A DNA stretch of 64,000 nt from Andrena cerasifolii (Eukaryota > Arthropoda > Insecta > Hymenoptera > Andrenidae). This document shows, piece after piece, positions 13,081 to 24,059 of the stretch. The translations under genes and the position numbers were made by a program. The stretch lies in contig NC_135119.1 of NCBI RefSeq assembly GCF_050908995.1, positions 4,650,001 through 4,714,000 on the forward strand, in the 5' to 3' direction. Positions within the stretch are counted from its first letter, which is position 1. Each line of letters opens with the position of its first letter. A model generated the notes under the pieces. It did not search any database. It saw only the letters and a list, made by a program, of their open reading frames with translations, and was not told the DNA's origin.

Positions 13081-13445
13081 CAGTGGCGGATTTAACAGCG
13101 CGGCCGATGAGCAGTTGCCACCTGGGCCCTTGCCCATAAGGCCCCACTAGGGCCCCATCCTTGAAAACAAATTTATGATTTTATCAAAAATATATTTTTG
13201 TCTTTATTATTACACTGAACCCGTTTTCAGTAAATTACCGCTTTATTTTCCCGAAAAAGGCCCCTCCTCAGAACCCCCTAGGGCCCTGTCTTAAAAAAAA
13301 TTATGATTTTATCCAAGCACTATATTTTTTTCTGTACTTTTCTGTACACTTACCCCCTTTCAGTAAACTACCTCTTCATTTTCCCGAAAAAGTGGGCCCC
13401 TCAAAACGTTTGCCACCTGGGCCTTTTTTCTTAAATCCGCCACTG
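13081..13445 (+). mobile_element. hAT-type MITE, family B copy 1
   Basis: Perfect terminal repeats CAGTGGCGGATTTA (13081) and TAAATCCGCCACTG (ending 13445). CAGTGGCGG is a classic hAT terminus. The flanks share only TTAA and no convincing 8-bp duplication, so one flank has probably changed. Internal GGGCCC-rich tracts occur twice (around 13140 and 13280). Related to 22415-22639 in opposite orientation. No coding capacity. Confidence 0.8.
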
Positions 13446-13471
13446 TTAACACATATGTATATGGCTTCTAA

Positions 13472-13904
13472 CAAGGGAACATCCCGAACCCGGAAATTCG
13501 AAAAATTCTGAAACTTTGTGAATATGTAGAGAATTTCCTCCTGATTACAACGCAATTTTTGTTTGCTGCCCAAATTCACTCTAAGGGGGTGTGATTGACC
13601 GCTGGGAATCCACTTATTTACCGATTTTGTGTTATAATTCGCGAACTGTAAAATATTTTTTTCACCAAATGATAGATCTAATTAAAAGAAGTAACTTTTG
13701 TCTTGAAACTCTTTGTCTATCTCTTACATTTCGCAAGTTATAACACAAAATCGGAAAATAGCCGAATACGCAAAGGTTAATTTCACCCCCTTCTAGTGAA
13801 TTTGGGCAGCAAACAAAAATTGCGTTGTAATCAGGAGGAAATCCCGCACATATTCACAAAGTTTTAGAATTTTTTTGGATTTTCGGGTTCGGGATTTTCC
13901 CTTA
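13472..13904. mobile_element. Palindromic MITE, family I copy 1
   Basis: Long inverted arms: CAAGGGAACATCCCGAACCC at the left and GGGTTCGGGATTTTCCCTT at the right, with the arms continuing through TTGTTTGCTGCCCAAATTCA and its complement. Left flank is TAA; the right flank has drifted (ACA). Copies lie at 28248-28603 and 59452-59884. Frames encoding an NLGSKQKLRCNQEE-like peptide in all copies are products of the arm sequence, not genes. Confidence 0.82.
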
Positions 13905-14291
13905 CAAGTCACGACGCCTCTCGCGGCGGTCAGGGGAACTAAACAGAAATCGGCACACAAAATCGCTGAGGTAAAAGGTACAGAGTCGGAACACCTTTCT
14001 ATTACACCGTGGTCTGAAATCGAAAAACCAAAGATATTCTTATAGGTTATATCAATCACTATCACATCAAACTTTAAGAAGATAAATAAAACAAAATGGC
14101 GATGTTTGGTACACGTTTGAACGCAAACATGCGAAAGGGGGGTAATTCTGCGTCTAAAAATGTTAATAACGAAGAACTATGACTTCTAAAATTGATGATC
14201 AAAGGGTGACGTGATAGTGAATTCAATTACAAAGAAAATGCCACCAAGTTTTTTGGAATCGGTTAATAATTTCTTTTGTTATGCTGTCTAC

Positions 14292-14505
14292 TGTTTAGAA
14301 AATTCATGATTCGAGAAAAACGCGTTTAAAGTTTTACGTGAGTCCCAAGTGGCCGGGTTTCACCCACGCATTTGCCGCTACTCAAATGCCTATAACTTCG
14401 GGAATTTCACGAATTTCAAAAAATCCTTTTAGACACATAATCTTAACAGGTTGAACATTCGAAAAATGAAATACAAAAAATCGATTTTTAGACCGCAACC
14501 TCCCC
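14292..14505 (+). mobile_element. TTAA-flanked family E, right-end fragment
   Basis: It matches the last ~210 bp of the 21257-21987 and 47185-47916 elements: CGAGAAAAACGCGTTTAAAG, then CTCAAATGCCTATAACTTCG, then GACCGCAACCTCCCC at the end. The expected flanking TTAA has become TTGT. Confidence 0.75.
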
Positions 14506-14979
14506 TTGTTATAAACTAATACTAATCTACAATTACTAAAATAAACAAGTATTTTCTTCGAAGAGCGGTAAATCACTCACTTTCTGTCGAGCCACAGAAT
14601 CAACCTGACGCAGCAATATATTTAATCTCTAGAATGTTCTGTACCACGCCTACATGCGTGAGAGCAGAATCAAAAGGACGGTTAATAATACTTGTTTTTC
14701 AATATTCCATCATTCATTCACATTTAAAAGAAAAGAATTCTGTTAACAAAGTAAAATCCGTCACGCTGATTCCAGGCACTGGGCAATAAAAAACACTTTC
14801 CGCTAAAAATAAAGGGCAAACAGACACCTGTATAATCATCTTCGCAATGTCAACTGATTAAGTGATCCTTTCCTGCGTCTGACGCACATTCAAGCATCTT
14901 GACAACTTTGACAGCGTCGGGCAAACGTAGATAAATGCAATGAAACTGTGATACGAACCACTAAAAAGGTAAGCTGAAC
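14506..14979. other. Non-coding DNA upstream of CpG-rich patch
   Basis: No repeat or gene recognised. It would be the upstream region of the candidate exon at 15150 if that exon is real; no clear TATA box is visible. Confidence 0.4.
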
Positions 14980-15300
14980 GTTGCGACGTCTCCGCCGCCC
15001 GTGGCCTACCTGCAGGGAGTACATACTGACAATGAGCACTGGAAAAGGGAGTAGGGGTAGAAGAGAAGAAGACGAAAACGGCGAAGTGCAAAGAAACGCT
15101 GCTGAGCAAAGTGTCCCCGGCGCTTGGTCACGATTTCGTGGCGAAAATAATGAAAGGTGGTCGTATTCTCCTCGTGTCGTTGCTTCTGATTGCTCTCTTT
15201 TCAGAGGGATCAGATCCTGCGCGTACGCGCTGCGCGCGCGAACAGCGGATTCGGCCGCGTGTAAGTGCGCATGCGTGCGCGCGTGTACGCGCAAAGTAGG
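14980..15300 (+). promoter_or_regulatory. CpG-rich patch, possible promoter/5' UTR
   Basis: A sharp rise in CpG content in otherwise AT-rich DNA, densest at 15220-15295 (GCGCGTACGCGCTGCGCGCG). It surrounds the candidate first exon. An overlapping ATG (near 15031) opens a different frame upstream, which would act as an upstream ORF if transcription began before it. Promoter status is inference from composition and context only. Confidence 0.3.
15150..15260 (+). CDS. Candidate first coding exon of a secreted protein (partial)
   Basis: ATG with A at -3 opens a 37-codon segment: MKGGR, then a hydrophobic core ILLVSLLLIALF, then small/polar residues SEGSD that would suit signal-peptidase cleavage, then an Arg-rich stretch ending at Arg 37. 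Immediately after codon 37 is GTAAGT (15261-15266), a consensus 5' splice donor, so the exon would end in phase 0. The n-h-c layout of a signal peptide, a good start context and a strong donor coincide, which is unlikely by chance, and the patch is CpG-rich. I do not recognise the protein. The remaining exons are not identified; an acceptor at 48493 with a phase-0 open stretch is one unproven possibility. Against it: longer overlapping frames exist here on both strands because of GC content. Confidence 0.4.
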
Positions 15301-15629
15301 CACGGGGGCACTCGTGGCAAGTCGCCCGGATAATTTGAAAGCGATCCGATCTTCCTGGGCAGCTGCCTGCCTTACGCGTAAAATATTCCAGAACTGGTCT
15401 CCCTCCTCGCTCACATTAGTCGGTTTGTTAAGCAAGACGATAATGACGGCTTACGTTACTCTCTCGTACCCTCTTAAACGCACACCAACCGATTGTGTTT
15501 CTAACCTTGCTGGAAAACAGTCACGATCCTGCAAACTTCCCTTGATCACGCTCCCGAACTCAGATGATGGTCATACATTCACCTTGATATATCGTCAGAG
15601 ATCCTGTAGACATCTCGTAGTTCTTAAGG

Positions 15630-15690
15630 GAACCTTACGGTCTAAAAGTCGATTTCTTTTTTTTATTTCATTTTTCGAATGTAGTCCTCA
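15630..15690 (-). mobile_element. TTAA-flanked family E, terminal fragment
   Basis: TTAA at 15626-15629 (within CTTAAGGG) leads into a ~60-bp stretch (GGTCTAAAAGTCGATTTC...ATTTCATTTTTCGAATG) matching one end of family E, directly abutting the longer copy that starts at 15692. It looks like a truncated tandem second end. Confidence 0.6.
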
Positions 15691-15691
15691 A

Positions 15692-16404
15692 GGGGAGGTT
15701 GCGGTGTCAAAATCCATTTATTTTATTTCATTTTTCAAATGTTCAACCTTTTGGGAGTGTGTGTTTAAAAGGATTTTTTTTAATTCGTAAAATTCCCGAA
15801 GTTATAGGCATTTGAGTTGCGGCAAATAAATGGTAACACCCGGCAACTCGGCACTTACTCACGTAAGACAGTATTCTCTAAATCGGTGGAACCTGTATCT
15901 CCATAAGTTATTATCCGATTCGACTGAAACCTTTTTTATTTTGAAGAATATACTTCTGGCGAGTGGATAGACCAGTAAAATTAAAACTAAATGGAAAATT
16001 TATAATTTTTAAAGGCGTTGAGATGGCGAAAAATATAGGGGAAAAGTGATTTCGAACTTCAAGTGTTGTTATTTTCTAAAAAGAATGTAATTTTTGTAAT
16101 TTTTTTCCGGTTTGCCCCCTAGCCAGAAGTATATTCTTCAAAATAAAAGACGTTTCAGTCGAATCGGATTATAACTTTTGGAGATACAGGTCCCACCGAT
16201 TTAGATCAATTTTTTTGACGCCTTGACTTTAACGACTCCCCAGTGCCGTCTGCAATAAGTAATTATAAAACAAAAAATATATTTCTAAAATACAAGACAT
16301 CCTTAATACAATGCAAAAGGTCCCATTAAATTATATATAGTAGTTTTCCTTTAATTAATTCCTAAAGATCACCTATTTTTTCGGTTCTAGACCCGAAGGT
16401 CCCC
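15692..16404 (-). mobile_element. TTAA-flanked element, family E (inverse orientation)
   Basis: Left end GGGGAGGTTGCGGTGTCAAAA after TCAA (a one-base change of TTAA); right end CGGTTCTAGACCCGAAGGTCCCC followed by TTAA (16405-16408), compared piecewise. Internal blocks such as CGGTGGAACCTGTATCTCC and AGAAGTATATTCTTCAAAAT match 21257-21987 and 47185-47916 in reverse. TTAA target preference suggests piggyBac- or Kolobok-type mobilisation; no transposase present. Confidence 0.82.
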
Positions 16405-16408
16405 TTAA

Positions 16409-18080
16409 ATCCACCAAATGAAAATGCGGTGTTACGTCACGTTAGATAGTAAATTTTGAATTTAAAATAGTCAACGATGCTGGTAAATGCGATGGAAATA
16501 AAAAGGGACTTTGCAGTTGGTGTTTGTAGAGATGGTAAAAGCATTTTGTTTTACATCAGAATGGTAATAATATTTTTACCTAAAAGTGTTATGTAACAAT
16601 TATTAAGAAACAGAGGATCATCAGAGATTCCAATATGATCTTCTGGAAATCAGTAACAAATGACAATAGCAAGTGAATCTAGGGAGAAGCAGTTAAAAGG
16701 TGTAATAACTATAGGCGCTTTTAGAAATATTTCAGAAAATCAATGCACGTGTTAAATTCTTAAAAATACATAAACACATATGTTGAACTCCTTTCTTTCG
16801 ATTATTACAAAGCCACTCGATTCTCGTAACAATAAAAAGTATAGTATAAATCACATAGAATTTGAAACTATTTGCGGCTATGTACATCCCCATAAGATCT
16901 ATTGCTCAATCCGTCCCTCATCAATTTTCATTCATTGCCTATCGTCTCTTTAGGCAAACAGTTTCGCAAAGCTGTTTTTTTTCGTATCCATTGGCTACTC
17001 TGCTTTTTCACGCGGGAAGTAATAAAGGTCTTTATGTATCCTTTATACGCCCTGCTTTCACCGAATACTGCAGTTTGTCGAAACAGTGCTTAAAAAAATT
17101 CACTGGTTTTTTGTTTCACAAGGTATCGCATTACTCGCAAGTTGCAGATGGCGAGTTGCACCGAAAATTCTGTTGGCCGTAGGTACTTAAAGTGTGTTCG
17201 CAAAAGAAGTACAACCTGGATGTGACAATAGGGGCCTGAGTATACAAAGGACTCTGAAAAAAATTCTACAGCGAGGCATTCAGCAGTGTACATTTTTTAT
17301 GCATGTAAAATTGCAAAAAAAAGTACAAGACCGAATGTTCGTATGTTAATTGAAATACGATATTGCAAAAATATTGTATTTCCCAAGGTCACTATATAGA
17401 TTAATACACCGACCGGCGTGAATGTGAAAGTATTAAAATTTTCTGTTAAACTTTCTTGACATTTTTAAGCGCAAAGTTATAATTATTTTATTCCCGGCGA
17501 AGCTACCCCTTATTACAAAACATTTGGACTTCATTCGGCGAAGTGACGCGTACGTAAATCTTTGCCGCAATTCTTTTGAGCTTTGGGATTTAAACTCGAA
17601 TACAAAGAGATATCGCATTACGGGGACCGAAACTCGCCGCTGTGCGATCTACGCCGCAATGGGGATTAAGAAAATTAGGGAAACTGACCAAAAGATTTTC
17701 CAGACTGGGTACTCTGAAAGACCACGCCAGCCACTTCCCTGCGCCTAGAACAACTGGGCATAAACCACCAGGATAAACACCGCACGCCGATGCAACATCG
17801 GCATATTTGAATCCATTGTACCTTCGGAAATCGATACCCCGGAAAGGTGCAATGTCGGTTCCCTTTGAAAATTAGAAACCTATTTTCAGGACTCGGACAC
17901 GTGCAGGCTTCTTACACAATTCACACATAGAAGCGGGGAGTTTCTTTTTCGAAATCGTAGTGTATCATGGCGAAGCGGACGAATATAAGAATACGGAAAA
18001 TATGCTGTGAAAAATATGTTTCTTTACAAATTATTCTGATTCGTTTCATCAAAGTGGGGAGCATAAGATAAAACATCGAA
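16409..18080. other. Non-coding DNA
   Basis: No recognisable repeat or domain. Frames at 16862-17182 and 17524-17748 have no motif, and neither is bounded by convincing splice signals. Confidence 0.5.
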
Positions 18081-18082
18081 TA

Positions 18083-20216
18083 AGGTAAATGGAACACTGA
18101 TTAAACAAGGCCCAATAATTAAAAGTTGAGAAGAAATTTTGTTAATAATAACAGTTTTACTAATTTGCAACGTTTAAAAATTGATCGAAAGATAATTGCA
18201 AAATGTATTAGCATTATATAGATACGATTATAAGCTTACGTAACTGAATAGTTATATCATGCAAAAATATTATTGTACAGTGAAGCTTCAACAGTTTCAA
18301 TCTCGCTTCTTACGTAAGGGGTGAAGTAAGCGAGAGAATATTTTTGTTAAGGTTTTCATTACTTATTATTTTATAATTCTTGAAATAGTACAGTTGTTTT
18401 GGATTTATTAAATATTGAAGAATTGAAAATTAATTGGATCTCTTATTAATTTTTGGTTTTTAATATTGAAATTGTTGCGTTTATCCACTAGTACACGAAA
18501 ATATGATACGGACCAGTTATCAAACGCGTGTTTAATGGTGTTTAAACGCTGGTAGAGGCGCCAGTACTAACTGAAGTTTTGAGATTATTAACATTTATTG
18601 ATCTAAAGTAAGTATTTTTTGTATCCTATATATTTATGTTAATAATAACTATTAAAAAATATAATACTGTTTAAGAATAATTAGGATAATTAATCTTAAA
18701 CACGTCATGATATTAACATAATCTACAATTTTATAAACGACTAAAGAAACCCAAATTAATTAATTCGGGTAAATAATAAAGAACCTAACACAAATTTATT
18801 ATAAATGAAATGTTTTTACTACCCCAAAATATTACCATATTGATTTCTTTTCATTAACTGATAGAAATAGTTAAATTAAATATATATTCAATAATTGGGA
18901 CACTGATAACACAGTTCGACAGCCACCTGGACTTGTAACATTCAATAGCCGTTTCTTACAGGTTTTCGTGCCATGAAAACGAATCCGCAAACCGTTTGTC
19001 GCCATCACCCTCAGTTTTTGAGAAATTCGATTTTGAGAAAAAAACTGCAAATTTTCAACTTTGAACATCTTTTGTCTCAAAACGGTAATACTTATTCGGA
19101 TGCTCGTTACGTCAAATTATTCTATGAGCCCTCCCGAATACAACGCTATATGTTATTATTGCATTATGAACATTTAAATACGTTTGAACATCGATCAAAG
19201 GGAAAAGGACACCCGAAATGCACCCATTTTTGAAGATATCTCAATTTATTTCCAAAACTAAAGGTCTAGGAGAAAATTTGACCATTCCACGCGATGCAGC
19301 GGACAATTTTCCTTCGGAAAGCACTAACAGAAGTGGTAAGTCATGTTTTGTTTACAATACAGAAGCGAAATAGTTTGGCAAAACGTGCGGCGCTGACAGT
19401 GGTAGTCACGCGCGTTAAGCGATTGTGTGACGCTGAGCGGCAGTGTATCGCGCGCCGCCGTTGACAACCACTGTCGACGGCGCCCGTTTTGCCAAACTAT
19501 TTCGCTTCTGTATTGAAAACAAAACGTGAGTTACCACTTCTGTTAATGATTTCCGAAGGAAAATTGTCTGCTAAATCGCGTGGAATAGTCAGATTTTCTC
19601 CTAGACCCTTAGTTTTGGTAATAAATTGAAAGATATCTTAAAAAATGGGAGCATTTCGGGTGTCCTTTTCCCTTTGATCGATGTTTAAACATATTTAAAT
19701 GTTCATAATGCAATAATAACTTATACCGTTGTATTCGGGATGATTCACAAAATAATTCGACGCAACGAGCAACCGAATAAGTATTACCGTTTCGACACAA
19801 AAGAAGTTCAAATTTGAAAATTTGCAATTTTTTTTCAAAATCGAATTTCTCAAAAACTGAGGGTGATGGCGACAAACGGTTTGCGGATTCGTTGTCAGAG
19901 CACGAAAACCTATAAGAAACGGCTGTTGAATGTTAGAAGTCCGAAAAAAAGTCAAATTTTGTCGAACTGTGTAATTAAAGACTGGGACACGCTATGAATT
20001 TCATTTAATTACTGGGCCATATGAACAGCTTCATGTTTTAATTAATTTAAAACTTTTCCTTTAACAAATGTAGATCCTTGTTACTTTATCTGAAAGTAGA
20101 AATTTTACGCTTGCGAATAATCATATTTAGTTATAATTTTATACTGTTTAAATATAAAATAAATTGCAATTATCTCAACTGCTTCCTTCACTGTTCCACC
20201 ACTGGACCATTTACCT
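18083..20216. mobile_element. Possible TA-flanked element carrying a nested foldback
   Basis: The ends AGGTAAATGGAACACTG (18083) and the approximate complement CTGGACCATTTACCT (ending 20216) are inverted, each flanked by TA (18081-18082, 20217-20218). The interior between about 18910 and 19971 is a separate palindromic element. The rest is AT-rich and non-coding. The assignment rests on about 12 matching terminal bases, so it is moderate. Confidence 0.5.
18910..19971. mobile_element. ~1.06-kb palindromic element, family G copy 1
   Basis: Perfect 12-bp ends CACAGTTCGACA / TGTCGAACTGTG flanked by TAA on both sides (18907-18909, 19972-19974). Almost the whole element is two ~500-bp arms. The centre (19383-19500) is a GC-rich inner inverted repeat containing ACAGTGGTAGTCACGCGCG and its near complement. 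The 3-bp TAA/TTA duplication fits PIF/Harbinger, while the CAC start fits CACTA-type elements; I cannot decide. Same family: 42943-43915 and half copy 32338-32796. Confidence 0.85.
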
Positions 20217-20218
20217 TA

Positions 20219-21252
20219 TGTAACAGTTAGATATAATCACAAAACACAGTAATCTAACATATTCAAATCCAATAAAACTATATAACCTGCAACAGCAACT
20301 TCTCTCATTTGGCACACATACTTACCTAAGTGGAATGAACTTTGAAACTCATATTTCTACTACTTAATACAATAATCGACAATACTTTTATTTCTTTGAT
20401 TAGCCAACAAGATTCCATCTGCACGTAAATGTTGCACTACCACATGTGCTAATATTGTTACACATGCGTGAATTTTTTGCAAAAAAAAAAACACGTGGAA
20501 GATGTAAATCTACATACACTCAGATTTCTGTCTGTCAAAAGAACACCCAGAGGACTGCAAGGTGCCCCCTTCTTTCTTTGCTTGACTCAAGAGTTTCGCT
20601 AGTTTTCCTTTTACAAAGCCGCGATACTCTCGCAAATGTGCCAACCGTGGCTCTCGTCGCCGCCAATGAAACAGTGTCTCACGGACCGTGGAATCGAGAT
20701 TTGCCACCATTCGACGGCTTTCACGCGATTTTCCTTCGGCCCCTCGGTTCTCGACGTACGCATCATTTCTTGCGGGTAACCCATTCATCCCGTCCCCGAA
20801 TGCTGGCCCTTTACAATTCCTTCCCAGGCCAGGAAGAAAGGGTTAGACCAGGTGTACACCCACGTCGTTTCCACAAATGGACTCGTTCGACGAATTGACG
20901 TTTTCGAGTTCTCAGTCTTCCTGCGGCCGATACCTAGCCGGATCGAAAATGACTGAGCCATTTCTATCTAAGGAGCGTGCAACCGATGAAACAATGGAAC
21001 ATCCTATGCAATATACACTCTACATATATACATATTTTTAAAAAGAAAATGTCCTGTTTGGTGTGAAATAGTGAAATGTCGAATTTATGGACAATGTTAA
21101 TTTCTGGACTCGTTTAAATTTGCAGTCCAGGGCACTGTGTGATTTGCATTGGGTACATGTTTAGAATTGGAACTCTATAGAATTTGTCATCATAATGTGA
21201 AAAGTGTTATTGATTTTGTGGCATTTAATTAGCGACTAGCGATTATTAGAAA
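20219..21252. other. Non-coding DNA with GC-richer island 20.50-20.95 kb
   Basis: The 150-codon frame 20446-20898 and an opposing 92-codon frame overlap in the island; neither shows a domain. No repeat family member is seen. Confidence 0.45.
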
Positions 21253-21256
21253 TTAA

Positions 21257-21987
21257 GGGGCTGTTCCGGTCTAGAGTTCATAAAAATAGGTGATCTTTGG
21301 GAATTAATTAGAGGGAAACTACTACATATAATTGAATGGGACTTGCTGCATTCAATTAAGGATGTCTTAAAATATAGAAATATATTTTTTGTTTTATAAT
21401 TAATCATTGCAGACGGAACTGGCGAGTCCTTAAAGTTGAGGCGTCAAAAAATTCATCCAAATCGGTGGAACCTGTAGCACCTAAACCATTGCTCTGAAGT
21501 AAAAAACAATGCCAGATTATTGAAGCACATGAAACTCGCTCGTGGACTAGACCAGAAAAAATTACGAAAGTTACATTTTTTGAGAAAATAACGACACTTG
21601 AAGTTTCAAATCACTTTCCCCCTATATTTTTCGCCCTCTCAACGCCTTTAAAAATTATAAATTTTCATTTTTGTTTTAATTTTACTGGTCCATCCACGAG
21701 CCAGAAGTATATTCTTCAAAATAAAAAAAGTTTCAGTCGAATTGGATAATGACTTTTGGAGATACAGGTTCCACCGATTTTGAGAACACTGTTTCGAGAA
21801 AAACGCGTTTAAAGTTTTACGCGAGTGCCGAGTGTCCGGGTGTTACCCATGCATTTTCCGCTACTCAAATGCCTATAACTTCGGGAATATTACGAATTTA
21901 AAAAAATCCTTTTAAACAAATATTCCTAAACGGTTGAACATTTGAAAAATGAAATAAAATAAATGGATTTTTAGATCGCAACCTCCC
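21257..21987 (+). mobile_element. TTAA-flanked element, family E
   Basis: Flanked by TTAA on both sides (21253-21256, 21988-21991). Ends GGGGCTGTTCCGGTCTAGAG and CGCAACCTCCCC. 731 bp, non-coding, with the same block order as 47185-47916. The similar length and ends make this the clearest copy of the family. Confidence 0.88.
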
Positions 21988-22414
21988 CTTAAGTATTCCA
22001 AATTGTATACAATTGTCTACCAATAACGTAACTGATAACTAATTGCCGAGTTAAGTAAGCGTGCATAAGTTGAAATGCATCATTAAAAATAGAAAAAACG
22101 CATGTCCCGATTAATAACTAATTTTTTTTTAAATATGTTTATTTTGCCATAAAGAATACGTAACAGTTTTTTATAAATGCTTACTAGGTATAAACACAGC
22201 CGAATTGGCACCTCGTTTCAATAACAATATATTCTAGGTATCAGTCGCTAACGAGCGCTCGTACTTAAACAAAATATAGGTACTTAATTTTTAATATATG
22301 TTAAATTGCACTTAGTTTGCTTTCCCTATCTTTTCAGCGATAGAGCAGTTGTACTGTGTTTTTCCTGGAGAAATCGGCTCTAAACCAGGGAGGTCACTTT
22401 GGTGTGATGCCCAG

Positions 22415-22639
22415 CAGTGGCGGATTTAAGAAAAAAGGCCCACGTGGCAAACTTTCCGGGGAACCCAATTTTCGCGAAAATAAGTACCTAAGTAGTTTAC
22501 TAAAAGTGAGCTAAGTATATTAGTACAGAAAAAAAATATAGTGTTTACATAAAATCATAATTTTTTTGGCCCTGAGCGGTCTCCTGAGCAGGGGCCCAGG
22601 CGGCAACTGCTCATCGGCCACTTGTTAAATCCGCCAATG
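22415..22639 (-). mobile_element. hAT-type MITE, family B copy 2
   Basis: CAGTGGCGGATTTA at 22415 and TAAATCCGCCAATG ending 22639, flanked by ATGCCCAG (22407-22414) and GTGCCCAG (22640-22647): an 8-bp duplication with one mismatch. Shorter than the copy at 13081-13445 and in opposite orientation (TGGCCGATGAGCAGTTGCC block near the right end). Confidence 0.88.
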
Positions 22640-22720
22640 GTGCCCAGGTTTAAAACAATCATTTTCCTCTACTAAATCTGTAAAGATACTTTCAGACACC
22701 TAACACAGACCTAAAAGTTT

Positions 22721-22765
22721 GTACCATTAAAGTGCCGCTGAAGTAGGCGATAATAATATGCCAAT
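22721..22765. repeat. Short dispersed repeat, member 1
   Basis: GTACCATTAAAGTGCCGCTG here is repeated with small changes at 23577-23615 (GCACCATTAAAGTGTTGCTG), both followed by AAGT.GCGA. Family unknown. Confidence 0.55.
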
Positions 22766-22803
22766 AATATGCAATGTGCGACTCGTTGAACCTTATATGT
22801 GTT

Positions 22804-22956
22804 AAGGTGCAAATCCACGATGAGATCTTATGAGACTTTTCTGTCGCGAGACAAAAATCTCAGCGACAACAAAATGGTAATAAAAGAATAATAATAATGG
22901 AGACTAAAGTCTCAATCCAGACACGATATTTTCGTCCCATCGTGGATTTGCACCTT
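22804..22956. mobile_element. 153-bp MITE with perfect 19-bp ends
   Basis: AAGGTGCAAATCCACGATG at 22804 and its exact complement ending 22956. The interior is AT-rich with GAGAC/GTCTC motifs. The flanks give no convincing target duplication. Superfamily not assigned. Confidence 0.8.
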
Positions 22957-23427
22957 TGGAATAAGTGCAACTTATTTTTACCTAACCCAGACCTAACCCG
23001 GTCCTACAAAGGCCTAATACGTTGCACATTGACCTCCACGGCGAATAGAAATATCAACTTTCAATTATCCTTCTCGTCGCAATAAAATATAGCTGCAGTA
23101 TGAATTAAACATGCTTTAATTCTCATTTGAGGTATCCATTAAGAGATAATAATCAATCGATCGGTCTACAGATGGGTCCACCTGCGTACCACTCGTAAAG
23201 ATTCATTCGGCGGCAATTACTGAAAGTCTGGCGCCTGGGGTGAACACACCTAATTATTCATCGTCCAATCGTTTCCTGCTGGAAAGTGGATTACGAGATC
23301 CTCCCCGGTGAGACAAGGTTAGGGGCAAAAGAAAACGGAGCCATCCCGCGGTATCCGTTACACGTATCCTGTCAGGTTAGTATACATATTGCAGCGGCCG
23401 TAGGCTAACGAGCTGTATTAATTATTT

Positions 23428-23558
23428 TCACTCGTCGACCAGCGCCCTCCTGGCGAGGCTTTTCTTCCCCCGCGGCCTCTTAGATCCGGGGGCTCCCTTC
23501 TTCAGCTGCCCTGTCAAAAACTCGACGCGAATTTTCGATTTGATGTAGGTTCCTAGAA
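23428..23558 (-). CDS. Candidate terminal exon, basic C-terminus, unknown protein
   Basis: On the minus strand an acceptor-like TTTTCTGTTAACAG is followed by an open stretch ending in TGA (23428-23430). The last 28 residues are highly basic (GQLKKGAPGSKRPRGKKS, then ARRALVDE) and use GC-rich codons unlike the AT-rich surroundings. A second acceptor-like TTTTTGACAG lies at 23511, directly before the Gly-Gln-Leu codons. Upstream of 23558 the same frame runs into a dispersed repeat, consistent with intron. No domain is recognised; chance cannot be excluded. Confidence 0.25.
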
Positions 23559-23619
23559 CTGTTAACAGAAAACTTGCACCATTAAAGTGTTGCTGAAGTG
23601 AGCGAGCATTATATGTCAT

Positions 23620-24051
23620 TTGTGCACTGCGGTCGCCATTGTAGGATAAGTACCAACTTCTTTTCGTGATTTTTATGTGGTGAATGGGAAATTATTATTT
23701 TTTTAATAGAGCAGCTAGAAAGGATTTCTTGTATCTTCGTACGATATATTTTATAATATGAGAGTGGAAAATTACAAAAAACAAAGAAACATTTAACAAA
23801 CACAGATTTGTAAAGGGCGAAAAAATCGCTACTATTACATTTAACATTATACTACGGAATTCCTTCATATATGATCGTATTCGTTCACTGAAGAAAATGG
23901 TTATGATGATGAAGTTATACGAAGAAAATAATAGTATACTTCCTACGTCTTCGTATTTGAATATTGAAGATTTATTTACAGCAAGGCACATAATTATAAT
24001 GTAATATCGAAATTCTTTAGCGTTCTATGTTGTTTATAGAATCTAAATTGA
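23620..24051. other. AT-rich non-coding DNA
   Basis: No repeat family member or gene recognised. The minus-strand frames 23609-23803 and 23695-23991 overlap each other and have no domain. Confidence 0.5.
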
Positions 24052-24059
24052 CTTATAAC

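Noticed and set aside
13081..13445. TTAA flanks as evidence for a piggyBac-type element
   Set aside because: The CAGTGGCGG ends and the 8-bp duplication of the related copy at 22415-22639 show it is a hAT element; TTAA here is coincidental.
13376..13579. Recurrent NLGSKQKL-type small protein at three places
   Set aside because: All copies are the arm of palindromic MITE family I.
14890..15435. 181-codon minus frame
   Set aside because: Antisense to the better-supported signal-peptide exon; low-complexity Ser/Leu/Arg and His-rich stretches reflect GC-rich composition.
14981..15790. 269-codon frame, longest in the window
   Set aside because: Lies in a CpG-rich patch with an equally long opposing frame, has no domain, and its last ~50 codons run into a family E transposon fragment.
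20446..20898. 150-codon frame
   Set aside because: GC-richer island with opposing frame; poly-Lys then mixed composition; no motif.
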